Source: Gemmatimonadota bacterium
GTDB lineage: Bacteria; Gemmatimonadota; Gemmatimonadetes; Gemmatimonadales; Gemmatimonadaceae
Direction of reading: 5' to 3'
Length of the DNA stretch: 64,000 nt
NCBI GenBank assembly: GCA_016871915.1
Contig: VHBP01000005.1
Coordinates: 1 to 64,000 of the forward strand
Below are positions 28,200 to 37,539 of this stretch, in pieces. How positions within the stretch are numbered: position 1 is the first letter of the stretch; each line of letters starts with the position of its first letter. A program made the translations under genes and the position numbers. The notes beneath the pieces are model-generated. The model worked only from the letters and a program-made list of their open reading frames with translations, was not told the origin of the DNA and made no database searches.

Positions 28200-29570
28200 A
28201 TGTCCGCGACCCCCACCTCCGGCCTCGAGCGCCGCATCGGCCTCTGGAGCGCCATCGCCGTCGTCATCGGTTCCACCGTCGGCTCCGGGATCTTCCGCTC
28301 TCCCGCCGGCATCGCCGACAAGCTTCCCGGTCCCGTCCCGATGCTCCTGTCGTGGGTGGCCGGCGGGGTCTTCGCCCTCTGCGGCGCCCTCACCCTCGCC
28401 GAGGTCGCGAGCGCCCTCCCGCAGACGGGTGGCATCTATGTGTTCCTGCGCCAGGGGTGGGGACGGATGACCGCCTTCGTCTTCGGGTGGGGTCAGCTCG
28501 CGATGATCCGGGCCGCCTCCCTCGGCGCGATCTCCATCACCTTCGCGGAGTACTTCTGGCGCGTCTCCAAGGGGGCCGAGGCGTCACCGGAGGAGGCGAT
28601 GACGGTGCGGTTCATCGCCGCGGGGGCGATCCTCCTCACCGGCACCTTCAATATCGTCGGGGTGAAGGTGGGGGCGGCCTTCACCAACCTCACCGTCCTC
28701 GCGAAGTACGGCGGGCTCCTCTCCATCGTTATCGTCGCCTTCGTGGTCGGGTTGCCCCAGACGGGCGGGGGGTTCTACGCCCCGGCGATCCCCCCGGGCT
28801 CCTTCACCATCCCCGCCTTCGGGCTCGCTCTCGTGAGCACCCTCTGGGCCTTCGACGGGTGGGCCGACGTCGTCTACAACGGGGGGGAGGTCCGGGATCC
28901 CCAGCGGAACCTCCCGCGCTCCCTGATCGGAGGGACCCTCCTGATCATCGCCATCTATCTGCTCGCCAATCTCGCCTACCTCGCGGTGCTGCCGATCGAG
29001 GAGATCCGGGTCTCCAAGCTCGTGGCCGCCGACGTGGCGCAGCGGGTGATCGGTCCCCTGGGGGTGGCCTTTGTCTCCGTGACCGTGATGATCTCGACCT
29101 TCGGGTCGCTCAACACGGTCCTCTTCACGAGCCCCCGGATCTTCTTCGCGATGGCGGAGGATAGGCTCCTCTTCCGGGGGGTCGGGGCGGTCCACCCCCG
29201 GTTCGGGACCCCGTATGTGGCGATCGCCCTGACGGCGACCCTCGGGGTGGTCTTCGTCCTCCTGCGGAGCTTCGAACAGCTGGCCGATGCCTTCGTGACC
29301 GCCTTCCTCCCCTTCTACTTCCTGGCGGTGGCCTCGATCTTCCGGCTCCGGGGGCGTCCGGAGTACCAGCCGACCTTCCGGTGCCCCGGGTATCCGGTGG
29401 TCCCCCTCGTCTTCATGGTCGCCGTCCTCTACCTCTTGGGGAACGCCCTGATTGACCCGGGGAGCCGGTGGCAGACGGTCGGGGTCCTCGGCACCTGTCT
29501 GGTGGGGGTTCCCCTTTATTACGCGACGGTCGGTCGGAAGGCCCATGGCGGTACTCCCGGGGGCCTGTAA
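28200..29570 (+). CDS. APC-family amino acid permease
   Basis: 456 aa with about 12 membrane helices. The first-helix signature IGSTVGSGIFRSPAGIA and the following GALTLAEVASALPQTGGIYV are typical of the LAT/APC superfamily; WAFDGWADVVYNGGEV is the helix-6 region. Imports or exchanges amino acids across the inner membrane; the substrate cannot be told. It is divergent from the small membrane gene, 61 bases away. Confidence 0.88.
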   Translation: MSATPTSGLERRIGLWSAIAVVIGSTVGSGIFRSPAGIADKLPGPVPMLLSWVAGGVFALCGALTLAEVASALPQTGGIYVFLRQGWGRMTAFVFGWGQLAMIRAASLGAISITFAEYFWRVSKGAEASPEEAMTVRFIAAGAILLTGTFNIVGVKVGAAFTNLTVLAKYGGLLSIVIVAFVVGLPQTGGGFYAPAIPPGSFTIPAFGLALVSTLWAFDGWADVVYNGGEVRDPQRNLPRSLIGGTLLIIAIYLLANLAYLAVLPIEEIRVSKLVAADVAQRVIGPLGVAFVSVTVMISTFGSLNTVLFTSPRIFFAMAEDRLLFRGVGAVHPRFGTPYVAIALTATLGVVFVLLRSFEQLADAFVTAFLPFYFLAVASIFRLRGRPEYQPTFRCPGYPVVPLVFMVAVLYLLGNALIDPGSRWQTVGVLGTCLVGVPLYYATVGRKAHGGTPGGL

Positions 29571-29600
29571 CGGTTCGGTCCCAGGGCACCTTCCCCTTGC

Positions 29601-29632
29601 TTGACACGTTGGACTCTGGGGTTCGCTTGTAG
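29601..29632 (+). promoter_or_regulatory. Putative promoter of the Oar-like receptor
   Basis: A perfect TTGACA (29601-29606) is followed by TTGTAG around 29627-29632, a longer than ideal spacing. The receptor ATG (29682) has GAGGA about seven bases upstream. The -35 is convincing; the -10 is a guess. Confidence 0.4.
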
Positions 29633-29681
29633 TAGTTTCTTGCTGTTGGACCCCCGTAGATACCCCTACAGAGGATCAGTC

Positions 29682-32600
29682 ATGCTGCGTCGTCTTCGTT
29701 CATTGGCCATCGCCGGGGTGCTCGCCCTGGTCGGGGCCGTCTGGACCGCCGAGGTCTCGGCCCAGGTCACCACGGGCTCGATGCGTGGGTCGGTGCTCGA
29801 CTCAGCTGGGACCGCAATCCAGGGGGCTCGCGTTACCGCGACCCACACACCCTCGGGCACCATCTATCAGTCGACGACTCGTGCCGATGGCGGGTTCATC
29901 ATCCCCGGCCTGCGCGTCGGCGGCCCCTACACCGTCGAGGCGACCCGGATCGGGTTCGCGCGGCAGTCGCGGAGCGGCCTGAGCGTCGGCCTCGGCGTCT
30001 CGACCGATGTCGTCTTCCGCCTCGGGGCGCTGGCAACCCAGCTCAGCGCGGTCACGGTGACCTCGACGGGGACGGAGATCAGCGCGACCCGCACCGGTGC
30101 GGCGACCTCGATCTCGCAGCAAGCGCTCGAGCAGCTGCCGACTATCTCGCGCCGCATCGACGACTTCACCCGCCTCACCCCGCAGGCGAGCGGCTCGTCG
30201 TTCGCCGGCGTCGACAACCGCCTGAACAACATCATGGTGGACGGCGCCTACTTCAACAACGCGTTCGGTCTCGGCGGGCAGCCGGGTGACCGCACAGGCG
30301 TCGCCCCGATCTCGCTCGACGCGATCGAGGCGGTGCAGGTGAGCATCGCCCCGTATGACGTCCGCCAGGGTAACTTCGTCGGCGCCGCGGTGAACACCGT
30401 GACCAAGTCGGGGACCAACGACTTCTCCGGCTCGGTCTACTACCTGCAGCGCGACAACGACATGGTCGGCACGAAGATCGGGGGCCGGAAGTTCGCCCCC
30501 GGGACCTTCGACTTCAGTCAGGTGGGCGCGCGCATCGGCGGGCCGCTCATCAAGAATAAGCTCTTTTTCTTTGCCTCGTTCGAGAGCGACGGGATCACCG
30601 AGCCGGGGACGACCTTCCAGGCGCTCCAGCCGGGGGGGACTGCCGGCGGTCAGGTGACGCGCGTGCGCGCCACGGCGCTCGACTCGCTCAGCTCGTTCCT
30701 CTCCTCGAAGTTCGGTTATGAGACGGGTCCGTATCAGGGGTACGACCACGAGACCCCGTCGCTCCGTCTCACCGCGAAGCTCGACTACGCGATGAACGAT
30801 AAGAATAAGTTCAGCCTCCGCTACACCAAGCTCGATTCCAAGACCGACGTCCTCCTCTCGAACTCGTCGTCGCTGGGTTGGGGGTCGCGTCGCAGTAGCC
30901 TGCAGGGGCTCAATTTCCAGAACTCCAACTACCAGATCCAAGAAAACATCGAGTCGGTGGTCGGTGAGTGGAACGCGGTGATCGGCTCGAACATGTCGAA
31001 CAACATGATCGTCGGGTACACGAAGAACGATGAGAGCCGCGATGTGCGCGGGGGGATCGTGAATGGGAAGCCCTTCCCCCTCGTCGACATTCTCGAGGGG
31101 AATGACGTCTTCACCACGTTCGGCTTCGAGCCCTTCACCCCGAACAACGAGCTGCGCTACAACAGCCAGCAGTTTCAGAATAACTTCACGATCTACGGCG
31201 ACAAGAACGACTTCACCCTCGGCGTGAGCGTCGAGCGCTACGAGTCGGAGAACGTCTTCTTCCCGGGGTCGCAGAGCGTCTACATCTACAACTCGCTCAA
31301 CGACTTCTATCGGGATGCGAACGACTACCTTGCGAACCCGAACCGCACCAACTCGCCGGTCACCCTCCGTCGCTTCCAGGTTCGCTATGCGAACCAGCCC
31401 GGGATGGAGAAGCCGTTGCAGCCGCTCGAGGTCCTCTTCGCGGGCGTCTACGCGCAGAACGAGTATCGGCCGAGCAAGAACCTGACGGCGACCTTCGGCC
31501 TCCGCGTCGAGCAGGCGCGCTTCGGGGAGACCGGGTTTACGAACCCGCTCGCGAACAACATGATCTTCCGCGACGAGAACGGGGAGGCCCAGCAGTACGA
31601 GACGCAGGCGCTCCCGAAGCCCTCGCTCCTCTTCTCCCCGCGCTTCGGCTTCAACTGGGACGTCGCGGGTAAGGGTGTCACGCAGGTCCGCGGCGGGACC
31701 GGGGTCTTCACAGGTCGTCCGGCCTACGTCTGGATCTCGAATCAGGTCGGCAACAACGGCGTGCTCACCGGCTTCGAGCAGTTCGACAACGTGACCTCGC
31801 GTCCCTTCCATCCGGATCCGAACAAGTACAAGCCGACCACCGTCACCGGGGCGCCGGCCGCGTCGTACGAGCTCGCGCTCACTGACAAGAACTTCAAGTT
31901 CCCGCAGATCCTCCGCACGAACCTCGCCCTTGACCGGAAGCTTCCCTTCGGGACGACCGGTACCGTCGAGCTCCTCCTCGCGCAGGACATCAACGGCATC
32001 TACTATGTGGACGGCAACCTCACGCCGGCCGACGGCAAGTTCAACGGCCCCGATCAGCGGCCGCGGTGGTCGATCGATGACTGCCCGGCCGTCAATGGCA
32101 CGCAGCAGCGCATCAACTGCAACGTGACGAGCGCGATCATCCTGAAGAACCAGGATGTGGGCCGCTCGTGGAATCTCTCGGCCTCGCTCGAGAAGGCGTT
32201 CGTTAACGGCTTCTTCGCCAAGGCGGCGTACAGCTACGGCCTCTCGCGCAACACCGTCGACGCCGGCTCGATCGCCATCGGCTCGTGGGTCAACAATCAG
32301 CACGTGAACGGCCCGAATACCCCGGGGCTCGGCTTCTCCGGCACCTCGCAGGGCCATCGGTACTTCTTGACGGCGGCCTACACTAAGAACCTCCTCCCGA
32401 TCGGTCCCACCGGGATCTCGTTCTTCCTCAACAGCTTCCAGGGGAACGGATCGTTTGTCTACGGCGGCGACATGAACGGCGACGGCGGCACCGGGAATGA
32501 CCTCATCTACATCCCGAAGGATGCGAGCGAGATGCGCTTCCTTCCGATCACCGGCTCGGCGCCGTTCACCGTCGCCCAGCAGATCGAGGCCTTCGAGAAG

Positions 32601-32978
32601 TTCATCCAGCAGGACCGCTACCTCCGCAACCATCGCGGTGAGTATGTTAAGCGCGGCAGTATCTTCACCCCGATGACCACCCGCATGGACGTCAGCGTTA
32701 CGCAGGACATCGTCCAGAGCGTCATGGGCAAGCCGAACAAGCTCCAGGTCCGCATGGACATTCTGAACTTCACCAACATGTTCAACTCGGATTGGGGCCG
32801 GAGCTGGAGCTTCACCTCTACGACTCCGCTCGTGCCGGCTGGCGTGGATGCCTCGGGCGTTCCGCAGTTCCGGATGCGCACGATCGGGAGCTCGCTCCTC
32901 GATCGTTCCTTCCAGCGGAATTTCAACATCGGCGACGTCTGGCGGATGCAGTTGGGTCTGCGCTACACCTTCAACTAA
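29682..32978 (+). CDS. Oar-like TonB-dependent receptor
   Basis: 1098 aa outer-membrane protein. A signal peptide (1-26, ending VSAQ) is followed by a carboxypeptidase-regulatory-like domain (about 28-115), a plug region (LSAVTVTSTGTEISATRTG; LNNIMVDGAYFNNAFG) and a long barrel ending in LGLRYTFN, with a C-terminal aromatic. Near the end GNGSFVYGGDMNGDGGTGND and LIYIPKDASEM are hallmarks of Oar-type receptors. Members import large substrates or take part in surface functions; the ligand is unknown. It is monocistronic, bounded by a promoter and a strong hairpin. Confidence 0.92.
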   Translation: MLRRLRSLAIAGVLALVGAVWTAEVSAQVTTGSMRGSVLDSAGTAIQGARVTATHTPSGTIYQSTTRADGGFIIPGLRVGGPYTVEATRIGFARQSRSGLSVGLGVSTDVVFRLGALATQLSAVTVTSTGTEISATRTGAATSISQQALEQLPTISRRIDDFTRLTPQASGSSFAGVDNRLNNIMVDGAYFNNAFGLGGQPGDRTGVAPISLDAIEAVQVSIAPYDVRQGNFVGAAVNTVTKSGTNDFSGSVYYLQRDNDMVGTKIGGRKFAPGTFDFSQVGARIGGPLIKNKLFFFASFESDGITEPGTTFQALQPGGTAGGQVTRVRATALDSLSSFLSSKFGYETGPYQGYDHETPSLRLTAKLDYAMNDKNKFSLRYTKLDSKTDVLLSNSSSLGWGSRRSSLQGLNFQNSNYQIQENIESVVGEWNAVIGSNMSNNMIVGYTKNDESRDVRGGIVNGKPFPLVDILEGNDVFTTFGFEPFTPNNELRYNSQQFQNNFTIYGDKNDFTLGVSVERYESENVFFPGSQSVYIYNSLNDFYRDANDYLANPNRTNSPVTLRRFQVRYANQPGMEKPLQPLEVLFAGVYAQNEYRPSKNLTATFGLRVEQARFGETGFTNPLANNMIFRDENGEAQQYETQALPKPSLLFSPRFGFNWDVAGKGVTQVRGGTGVFTGRPAYVWISNQVGNNGVLTGFEQFDNVTSRPFHPDPNKYKPTTVTGAPAASYELALTDKNFKFPQILRTNLALDRKLPFGTTGTVELLLAQDINGIYYVDGNLTPADGKFNGPDQRPRWSIDDCPAVNGTQQRINCNVTSAIILKNQDVGRSWNLSASLEKAFVNGFFAKAAYSYGLSRNTVDAGSIAIGSWVNNQHVNGPNTPGLGFSGTSQGHRYFLTAAYTKNLLPIGPTGISFFLNSFQGNGSFVYGGDMNGDGGTGNDLIYIPKDASEMRFLPITGSAPFTVAQQIEAFEKFIQQDRYLRNHRGEYVKRGSIFTPMTTRMDVSVTQDIVQSVMGKPNKLQVRMDILNFTNMFNSDWGRSWSFTSTTPLVPAGVDASGVPQFRMRTIGSSLLDRSFQRNFNIGDVWRMQLGLRYTFN

Positions 32979-32998
32979 GGTTAGCGCGGTCTAGGATG

Positions 32999-33038
32999 GA
33001 CGAAGCCCCGGGGCGCTTAGGCGCCCCGGGGCTTCGTC
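32999..33038. terminator. Strong hairpin terminator
   Basis: An 18-bp perfect stem (left arm 32999-33016, right arm 33021-33038) with a TTAG loop. It is GC-rich, followed by GTTTCC on the plus strand, and lies between the convergent Oar-like receptor and mlaD genes. Confidence 0.85.
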
Positions 33039-33112
33039 GTTTCCAGAGAGGTCATTCGGTGATCCCTCACCTCCCCCCGTTGGGGCGGCGCCAGCGGCAC
33101 CGCCCCAAGCGA

Positions 33113-33994
33113 TCAGAATACCTTCACGTTGATATACTTCTTGGGATTCTTCTGGAAGTCGGCGGTCAGCGAATCGAGCCGCTGCACGAGCGCCCGCACA
33201 TCGGTGTAAAGCCCGGCGTCGTTCACGAGCTTGGCCGCGGACCCCTCACCGCTTTCGACCTTCTGCAGCACGCCGTTGAGTAGCGCGGTGGTGCCCTGGA
33301 GCTCGGTGGTGAGGGTGGCGAGCCGCCCCGCCGCATCCCCCACCGCCCGCAGGGTGGAATCCACCTGCGCCGAATCCACGGCATCCGCGAGCCGGCGGAA
33401 CGAACGCTGTGTCTGCGTGAGTTCGCGGGACTGCTCCATCGCCACCCTCTCCAGCACCGCGATCAGCGCCTGCGCCGACCCGATCGTCCGACGGATGTCA
33501 TTCAACCCCTGCTCGTCGACGAGGGAGCGGCGCAGCGCCGTCGTGAGCAGCTGCACATCGCGGCTGATCGAGTCGACCTTACCGAGGATGTCGGCCACGC
33601 CGACTGAGGGGGGCCCCGCGGGGACCGTGTCGCCGGCTGCGAAGTAGTCGTCGGTCGCCTTGGAGGGGTGCAAGGTTACCATCATGTCGCCGAAGACCCC
33701 GTTCGGCGCGACCCTCGACGTCGTCCCGTGCGGGACCCTGTACTTGTCGTAGATCCGCATCTGGACGACGAGCTTCCCATCGCGGCGAATATCGACGTCG
33801 CCCACGTACCCGACGGAGACCCCGGAGAGCATCACCGGCTGTCCCTGCCGCAGCCCCGCCCCCCAGTCGTAGACGCTATAGACCTCATAGCCCGGGAGGA
33901 GCCCCCCACGGGCGAGGTAGAGGGAACCGACCACCGCGAAACCGACCGCTGCGGTGGCTACGAGTCCGACGAGGACTTCATCGCGTCGCTTCAT
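33113..33994 (-). CDS. MCE/MlaD-family lipid-transport substrate-binding protein
   Basis: 293 aa. One N-terminal helix (about 9-28) anchors an MCE domain (about 36-115; GAGLRQGQPVMLSGVSVGYV; DKYRVPHGTTSRVAPNGVFGD). A long helical region with coiled-coil character follows to the end. MlaD-like proteins form hexameric rings shuttling phospholipids between membranes together with the MlaE permease and MlaF ATPase. The mlaE-like gene is coupled upstream (ATGA). Confidence 0.88.
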   Translation of the reverse strand: MKRRDEVLVGLVATAAVGFAVVGSLYLARGGLLPGYEVYSVYDWGAGLRQGQPVMLSGVSVGYVGDVDIRRDGKLVVQMRIYDKYRVPHGTTSRVAPNGVFGDMMVTLHPSKATDDYFAAGDTVPAGPPSVGVADILGKVDSISRDVQLLTTALRRSLVDEQGLNDIRRTIGSAQALIAVLERVAMEQSRELTQTQRSFRRLADAVDSAQVDSTLRAVGDAAGRLATLTTELQGTTALLNGVLQKVESGEGSAAKLVNDAGLYTDVRALVQRLDSLTADFQKNPKKYINVKVF

Positions 33995-34827
33995 GCCTGA
34001 AGATAGGGTGCGAGGAGGATGGCGGTGGTCGCGTCGAGGATCAGGATCGCGATCGAGGTGATGACGACGGCGCGGGCGGTGCTCTTGCCCACCCCTTCGG
34101 CGCCGCCAAAGGTCATGTACCCCTCGAAGGTGCAGAGGAAGGCGATCGCCGCGCCGAAGAGGGTCGCCTTGATCAGACTGTAGGTCACCTGGAACTGGTC
34201 ATAGCCGAGGCGCATCCCCTCGAGGAACTGCGCCAGCGGCACATCGGCCACGAGCACCGAGGAGAGCATCCCGGCCGTCACGCCCGCCACGTCGGCGAAG
34301 ACGGTGAGCAAGGGGAGCATGATCGTCGCCGCGATCAAGCGCGGGACGACGAGATAGGCGACGGGATCGAACGACAGAGTCTCGAGCGCATCGATCTGCT
34401 CGGTCACGCGCATCGTCGCGATCTCCGCCGTCATCTTGGCACCGACGCGTCCGGCGAGCACGAGCCCGGTGAGCAACGGCCCGGTCTCGAGTATGACGAT
34501 CTGCCGCGTGGAGAGTCCGACGATCGAGAGCTGGATCCCCGGGAAGAGCTGATAGCGGATCTGGATCGCGATCACCCCGCCGATGAAGGCGGCGACCATC
34601 AGGGTGAGTGGCAGGGAGTTCACCCCGATCTCCCGCATCTGATGGATCACTTGCCCGCGCCAGGTGGGGCCCTCGCGTAGCGCGCGACGGATATCGCCGA
34701 CGAAGAGCACCCGCGCCCCGATCCCGCCGATGAGCGCCAACGCGGAGCGCCCCATCATCCGGAAGAAGCGGAGGCCACTGCGCTGGACGACGGGGAAGGT
34801 CTCGGTGGGGCGCGATCCGACGGTCAT
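33991..34827 (-). CDS. MlaE-family ABC transporter permease
   Basis: 278 aa inner-membrane permease for phospholipid trafficking. Family motifs: VAAFIGGVIAIQIRYQ, GPLLTGLVLAGRVGAKMTAEI, VTEQIDALETLSFDPVAYLV and FEGYMTFGGAEGVGKSTARA. ATG 34827 overlaps the lptG stop (ATGA). The ATPase MlaF, which normally accompanies it, is absent here and must be encoded elsewhere if the system works. Confidence 0.92.
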   Translation of the reverse strand: MTVGSRPTETFPVVQRSGLRFFRMMGRSALALIGGIGARVLFVGDIRRALREGPTWRGQVIHQMREIGVNSLPLTLMVAAFIGGVIAIQIRYQLFPGIQLSIVGLSTRQIVILETGPLLTGLVLAGRVGAKMTAEIATMRVTEQIDALETLSFDPVAYLVVPRLIAATIMLPLLTVFADVAGVTAGMLSSVLVADVPLAQFLEGMRLGYDQFQVTYSLIKATLFGAAIAFLCTFEGYMTFGGAEGVGKSTARAVVITSIAILILDATTAILLAPYLQA

Positions 34828-35909
34828 GTGCGCACCCGGTAGAGGAGGACGGAGCCGATGATCCCAAAGAGGACCCCGGGCATCCATGCCGCCAGTTCGG
34901 GGCGGACCAACCCTCCCGCCCCGATCGCCTGCGTGAGTTGGATCATCATCAGGAAGACGACGGTGATCGCGAGACTGATCCCGATCCCGTACGCCGTCCC
35001 CCCGCGTTGCGTACTCGTGGCGAGCGGGGCCCCGATCACCATGATGATCACCGAGGTGAAGGGGATCGCGATCTTGAGCATCCGCTCCACCCGCAACTTG
35101 TTCACGTTAGTCCCGGAGCGGTCCATCGCCTCGATGAAGCGTCCGAGGTCGCGGTACCCCATCTCCGCCGGCGCCTTGGGATTCGCCATCAAGCCGGCTG
35201 GGGGCTCACGGAATCCGGCGTCGCGCAACGAGTCGAACCGGAAGGTCAGGTTGGAGAGGGAGTCCGGCAGGAGATGCAGGACCCCGTCGCGCAGCACCCA
35301 TCCCGCTCCCTCCTGCCACGCACCCTGGCTCGCTGCGATCACATAGGTGGGATAGTCCGGGCCCGTCCCGCGACGCTCGATCTCGATCCCCTCGACCGTC
35401 CCGCCGGTCACCGACGCCTGGCTGATCCGGTAGACGCGTCCCGTCTCCGAGGCATAGGCGAAGTTCGCCCGCTGGTCGGCGTTCCGGAACGCCTTCTCCT
35501 GCAGGAGCTCGAGACGACGCGCGTTGAGCGGGGGGACGACCTCCGAGAGGAACAGGCCGAAGAGCGTCACCCCCACCGCTCCGACCGCGATCGGGGCGAT
35601 GAACCGATGGAACGAGATCCCCGAGGCCTTCGCCGCGGTGATCTCGCTGTGCCGCGTGAAGTTCCCGATCGTGAAGACGGTCGCGAAGAGCACCGCCGCC
35701 GGTAGGACGAGGAACATCGTGTCGGCGATCCCGAAGAGATATGCCAGCGCGATGTCCATCGGCGGCAACTCGCGCGCCAGATACGAGTCGAGCTTCTCAC
35801 TCACGTCGATGATGATGACGAGGAGCGGGAACCCGAGCGCCGTCGCCACGAGCACTCGCCAGAATTCGTGGAGGACGTAGCGGTCCAGTGGACGCAGGCG
35901 CCGACGCAT
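34824..35909 (-). CDS. lptG: LPS export permease LptG
   Basis: 361 aa YjgP/YjgQ-family permease of the LptB2FG transporter that extracts lipopolysaccharide from the inner membrane. Three helices at each end flank a periplasmic beta-jellyroll. DRYVLHEFWRVLVATALGF at the start and NFTRHSEITAAKASGISFHR are family marks. ATG 35909 overlaps the lptF stop (TGATG). I call it LptG because it is the second gene of the pair and of normal length. Confidence 0.88.
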   Translation of the reverse strand: MRRRLRPLDRYVLHEFWRVLVATALGFPLLVIIIDVSEKLDSYLARELPPMDIALAYLFGIADTMFLVLPAAVLFATVFTIGNFTRHSEITAAKASGISFHRFIAPIAVGAVGVTLFGLFLSEVVPPLNARRLELLQEKAFRNADQRANFAYASETGRVYRISQASVTGGTVEGIEIERRGTGPDYPTYVIAASQGAWQEGAGWVLRDGVLHLLPDSLSNLTFRFDSLRDAGFREPPAGLMANPKAPAEMGYRDLGRFIEAMDRSGTNVNKLRVERMLKIAIPFTSVIIMVIGAPLATSTQRGGTAYGIGISLAITVVFLMMIQLTQAIGAGGLVRPELAAWMPGVLFGIIGSVLLYRVRT

Positions 35910-37411
35910 CAGGCCGCTCCTCGTGCATCCGCACGCGGGCGCCGCCGTGCGGCCCACCGCGCCTTCCAACGATACCAGCGCTCGGCCGTCTCGCTCCCGC
36001 GCGAGGTGGCGCCCTCGGACCCCAGCCGCAGGGTGAGCCAGATCCCGATGAGCCCAAGGGCGATGTCCGCGCCCCACATCGCGAGGGCGGGGCTCACGAT
36101 CGCGCGGTCGGCGAGCGCCTCGCCACCCAAGAGCCCGATGTAGTAGAGCGCGAAGACCCCGAGGCTCACCCCGATGGTGAGCCCGACGCCACCGCGCGGG
36201 AACCGCAGGGCGATCGGCGCGCCGAGCAATACGAACACGGTGCACGCCACGGCGATCGCGAACTTCTTCTCGATCTCCACGCGGTACTGATCGATGGCGT
36301 GCTGCGCCACCTGCAGCTCGAACCGCATCCCCTCGAGGAGGACCGCGTCGGTGCTGGTGGTCGCGGCATCAGGGGTCGCGGGGGGCGCCTCCGGTGCGAC
36401 GCGCGGCGGTTGTGCGACCACGGTCGCGACCACGGTCGCGGCATGCGCGGGATCCGGCGTGATCCATCGCAGCACCTGTGCGAAGGCGGCGCAGTAGAGC
36501 GCGCCGACGCCCCCCGGGACGCCGGGGACCCGCTGGGCGGCGAGGGAGTCCCCCTCCGCGCGACGGATGCGCGCCCACACGCTATCCCGCTGCACCGACG
36601 CGTCGGCCACGCGCATCTGGAGCTCGCAGACGCTGAGCTCGCGATCCGACTTGTACGTGCCGCGGTCGTTCCCGCGGTCGAGGCGCGCCGAGACCCCGCG
36701 CACCGCGATCACATCCTCGCGGAAGAAGCTCCGCTGGAGTCGCGCCCGCTGCGCGGGATCGATCGCCGTGGTACTCCCATCGTGGAGCGTGAGGATCAGG
36801 TCCTCCCCGCTGGGGGACAGGGCGAGATGGCCGCTGTCGGCGACGATCGTACGACGGTTCGCCGGGTCGGCGAGGTCGTAGATCGTGACATCCTGCATCT
36901 GGTTGGAACCCGAGGCGATGCGCGCCGCGCGCAGGTAGAGTTGCCGCGGCACCACCTCGTTGATCACCTGCTCATTGAGCGCCAGGGTCGGCTTCACCCG
37001 GGCGATATCGGCCTGCAGGGTGGCGAGCCGATGGTTGGCGCGGGGGAGCACCTGATCGTTGAAGAGCACCATCCCAATCGTCAGCCCCACCGAGGCGACG
37101 ATGACGGGGATGACCAGCCGCTGCATGCTCACCCCGCTCGCCTTGAACGCGGTGATCTCGTTCTCGGAGGTGAGGCGCGAGAAGGCGTGCATCGTCGCGA
37201 CGAGCACCGCCATCGGGAGCGTCATCGCCAGCGTGAAGGGGATCGAGAGGAGGAGGAACTCCGTGATCACCGCCCACGGGAGGCCCTTGCCGACCAGATC
37301 GCCCAACCGCTTGGCGACGAAGTTGAGTAGGAGGAGCGAGGTCAGCGCCGAGACCGCGAAGGCCAGCGGACCGAGATGCTCCTTCAGCACATAGCGTGTG
37401 ACGATGCGCAC
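35909..37411 (-). CDS. lptF: LPS export permease LptF with enlarged periplasmic domain
   Basis: 500 aa, about 130 longer than typical LptF. GTG 37411 gives the family start (RIVTRYVLKEHLGPLAF); SRLTSENEITAFKASGVSMQ follows. An extra segment at about residues 245-365 includes a variable helical part and an Ala/Pro/Thr-rich stretch (PPRVAPEAPPATPDAATTST) before the last three helices resume with KFAIAVACTVFVLLG. Works with LptG and the LptB ATPase. The divergent M28 peptidase gene starts 129 bases away. Confidence 0.88.
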   Translation of the reverse strand: MRIVTRYVLKEHLGPLAFAVSALTSLLLLNFVAKRLGDLVGKGLPWAVITEFLLLSIPFTLAMTLPMAVLVATMHAFSRLTSENEITAFKASGVSMQRLVIPVIVASVGLTIGMVLFNDQVLPRANHRLATLQADIARVKPTLALNEQVINEVVPRQLYLRAARIASGSNQMQDVTIYDLADPANRRTIVADSGHLALSPSGEDLILTLHDGSTTAIDPAQRARLQRSFFREDVIAVRGVSARLDRGNDRGTYKSDRELSVCELQMRVADASVQRDSVWARIRRAEGDSLAAQRVPGVPGGVGALYCAAFAQVLRWITPDPAHAATVVATVVAQPPRVAPEAPPATPDAATTSTDAVLLEGMRFELQVAQHAIDQYRVEIEKKFAIAVACTVFVLLGAPIALRFPRGGVGLTIGVSLGVFALYYIGLLGGEALADRAIVSPALAMWGADIALGLIGIWLTLRLGSEGATSRGSETAERWYRWKARWAARRRPRADARGAA

Positions 37412-37449
37412 TCGGAGGCGGTTCGGGACAGGGGACGGGGACAACCGAC

Positions 37450-37455
37450 TATATT
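37450..37455 (+). promoter_or_regulatory. Putative -10 (TATATT) of the M28 peptidase gene
   Basis: TATATT at 37450-37455, 85 bases before the GTG start, in the lptF/M28 divergent spacer. It is preceded by a G-rich ACAGGGGACGGGGACA stretch with no clear -35 box. Confidence 0.35.
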
Positions 37456-37539
37456 CATAGGGAACGAGGTGTCCCGGCAAGCGCGTCTCGCCAGCGGCGG
37501 GCGTCGGTGCCGGCCTTTCCTACCCCTGAGGAGCCCCCT

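Noticed and set aside
29802-32633. 943-codon open frame on the minus strand
   Set aside because: It is the complement of the well-supported Oar-like receptor gene, with shadow composition and no start signal.
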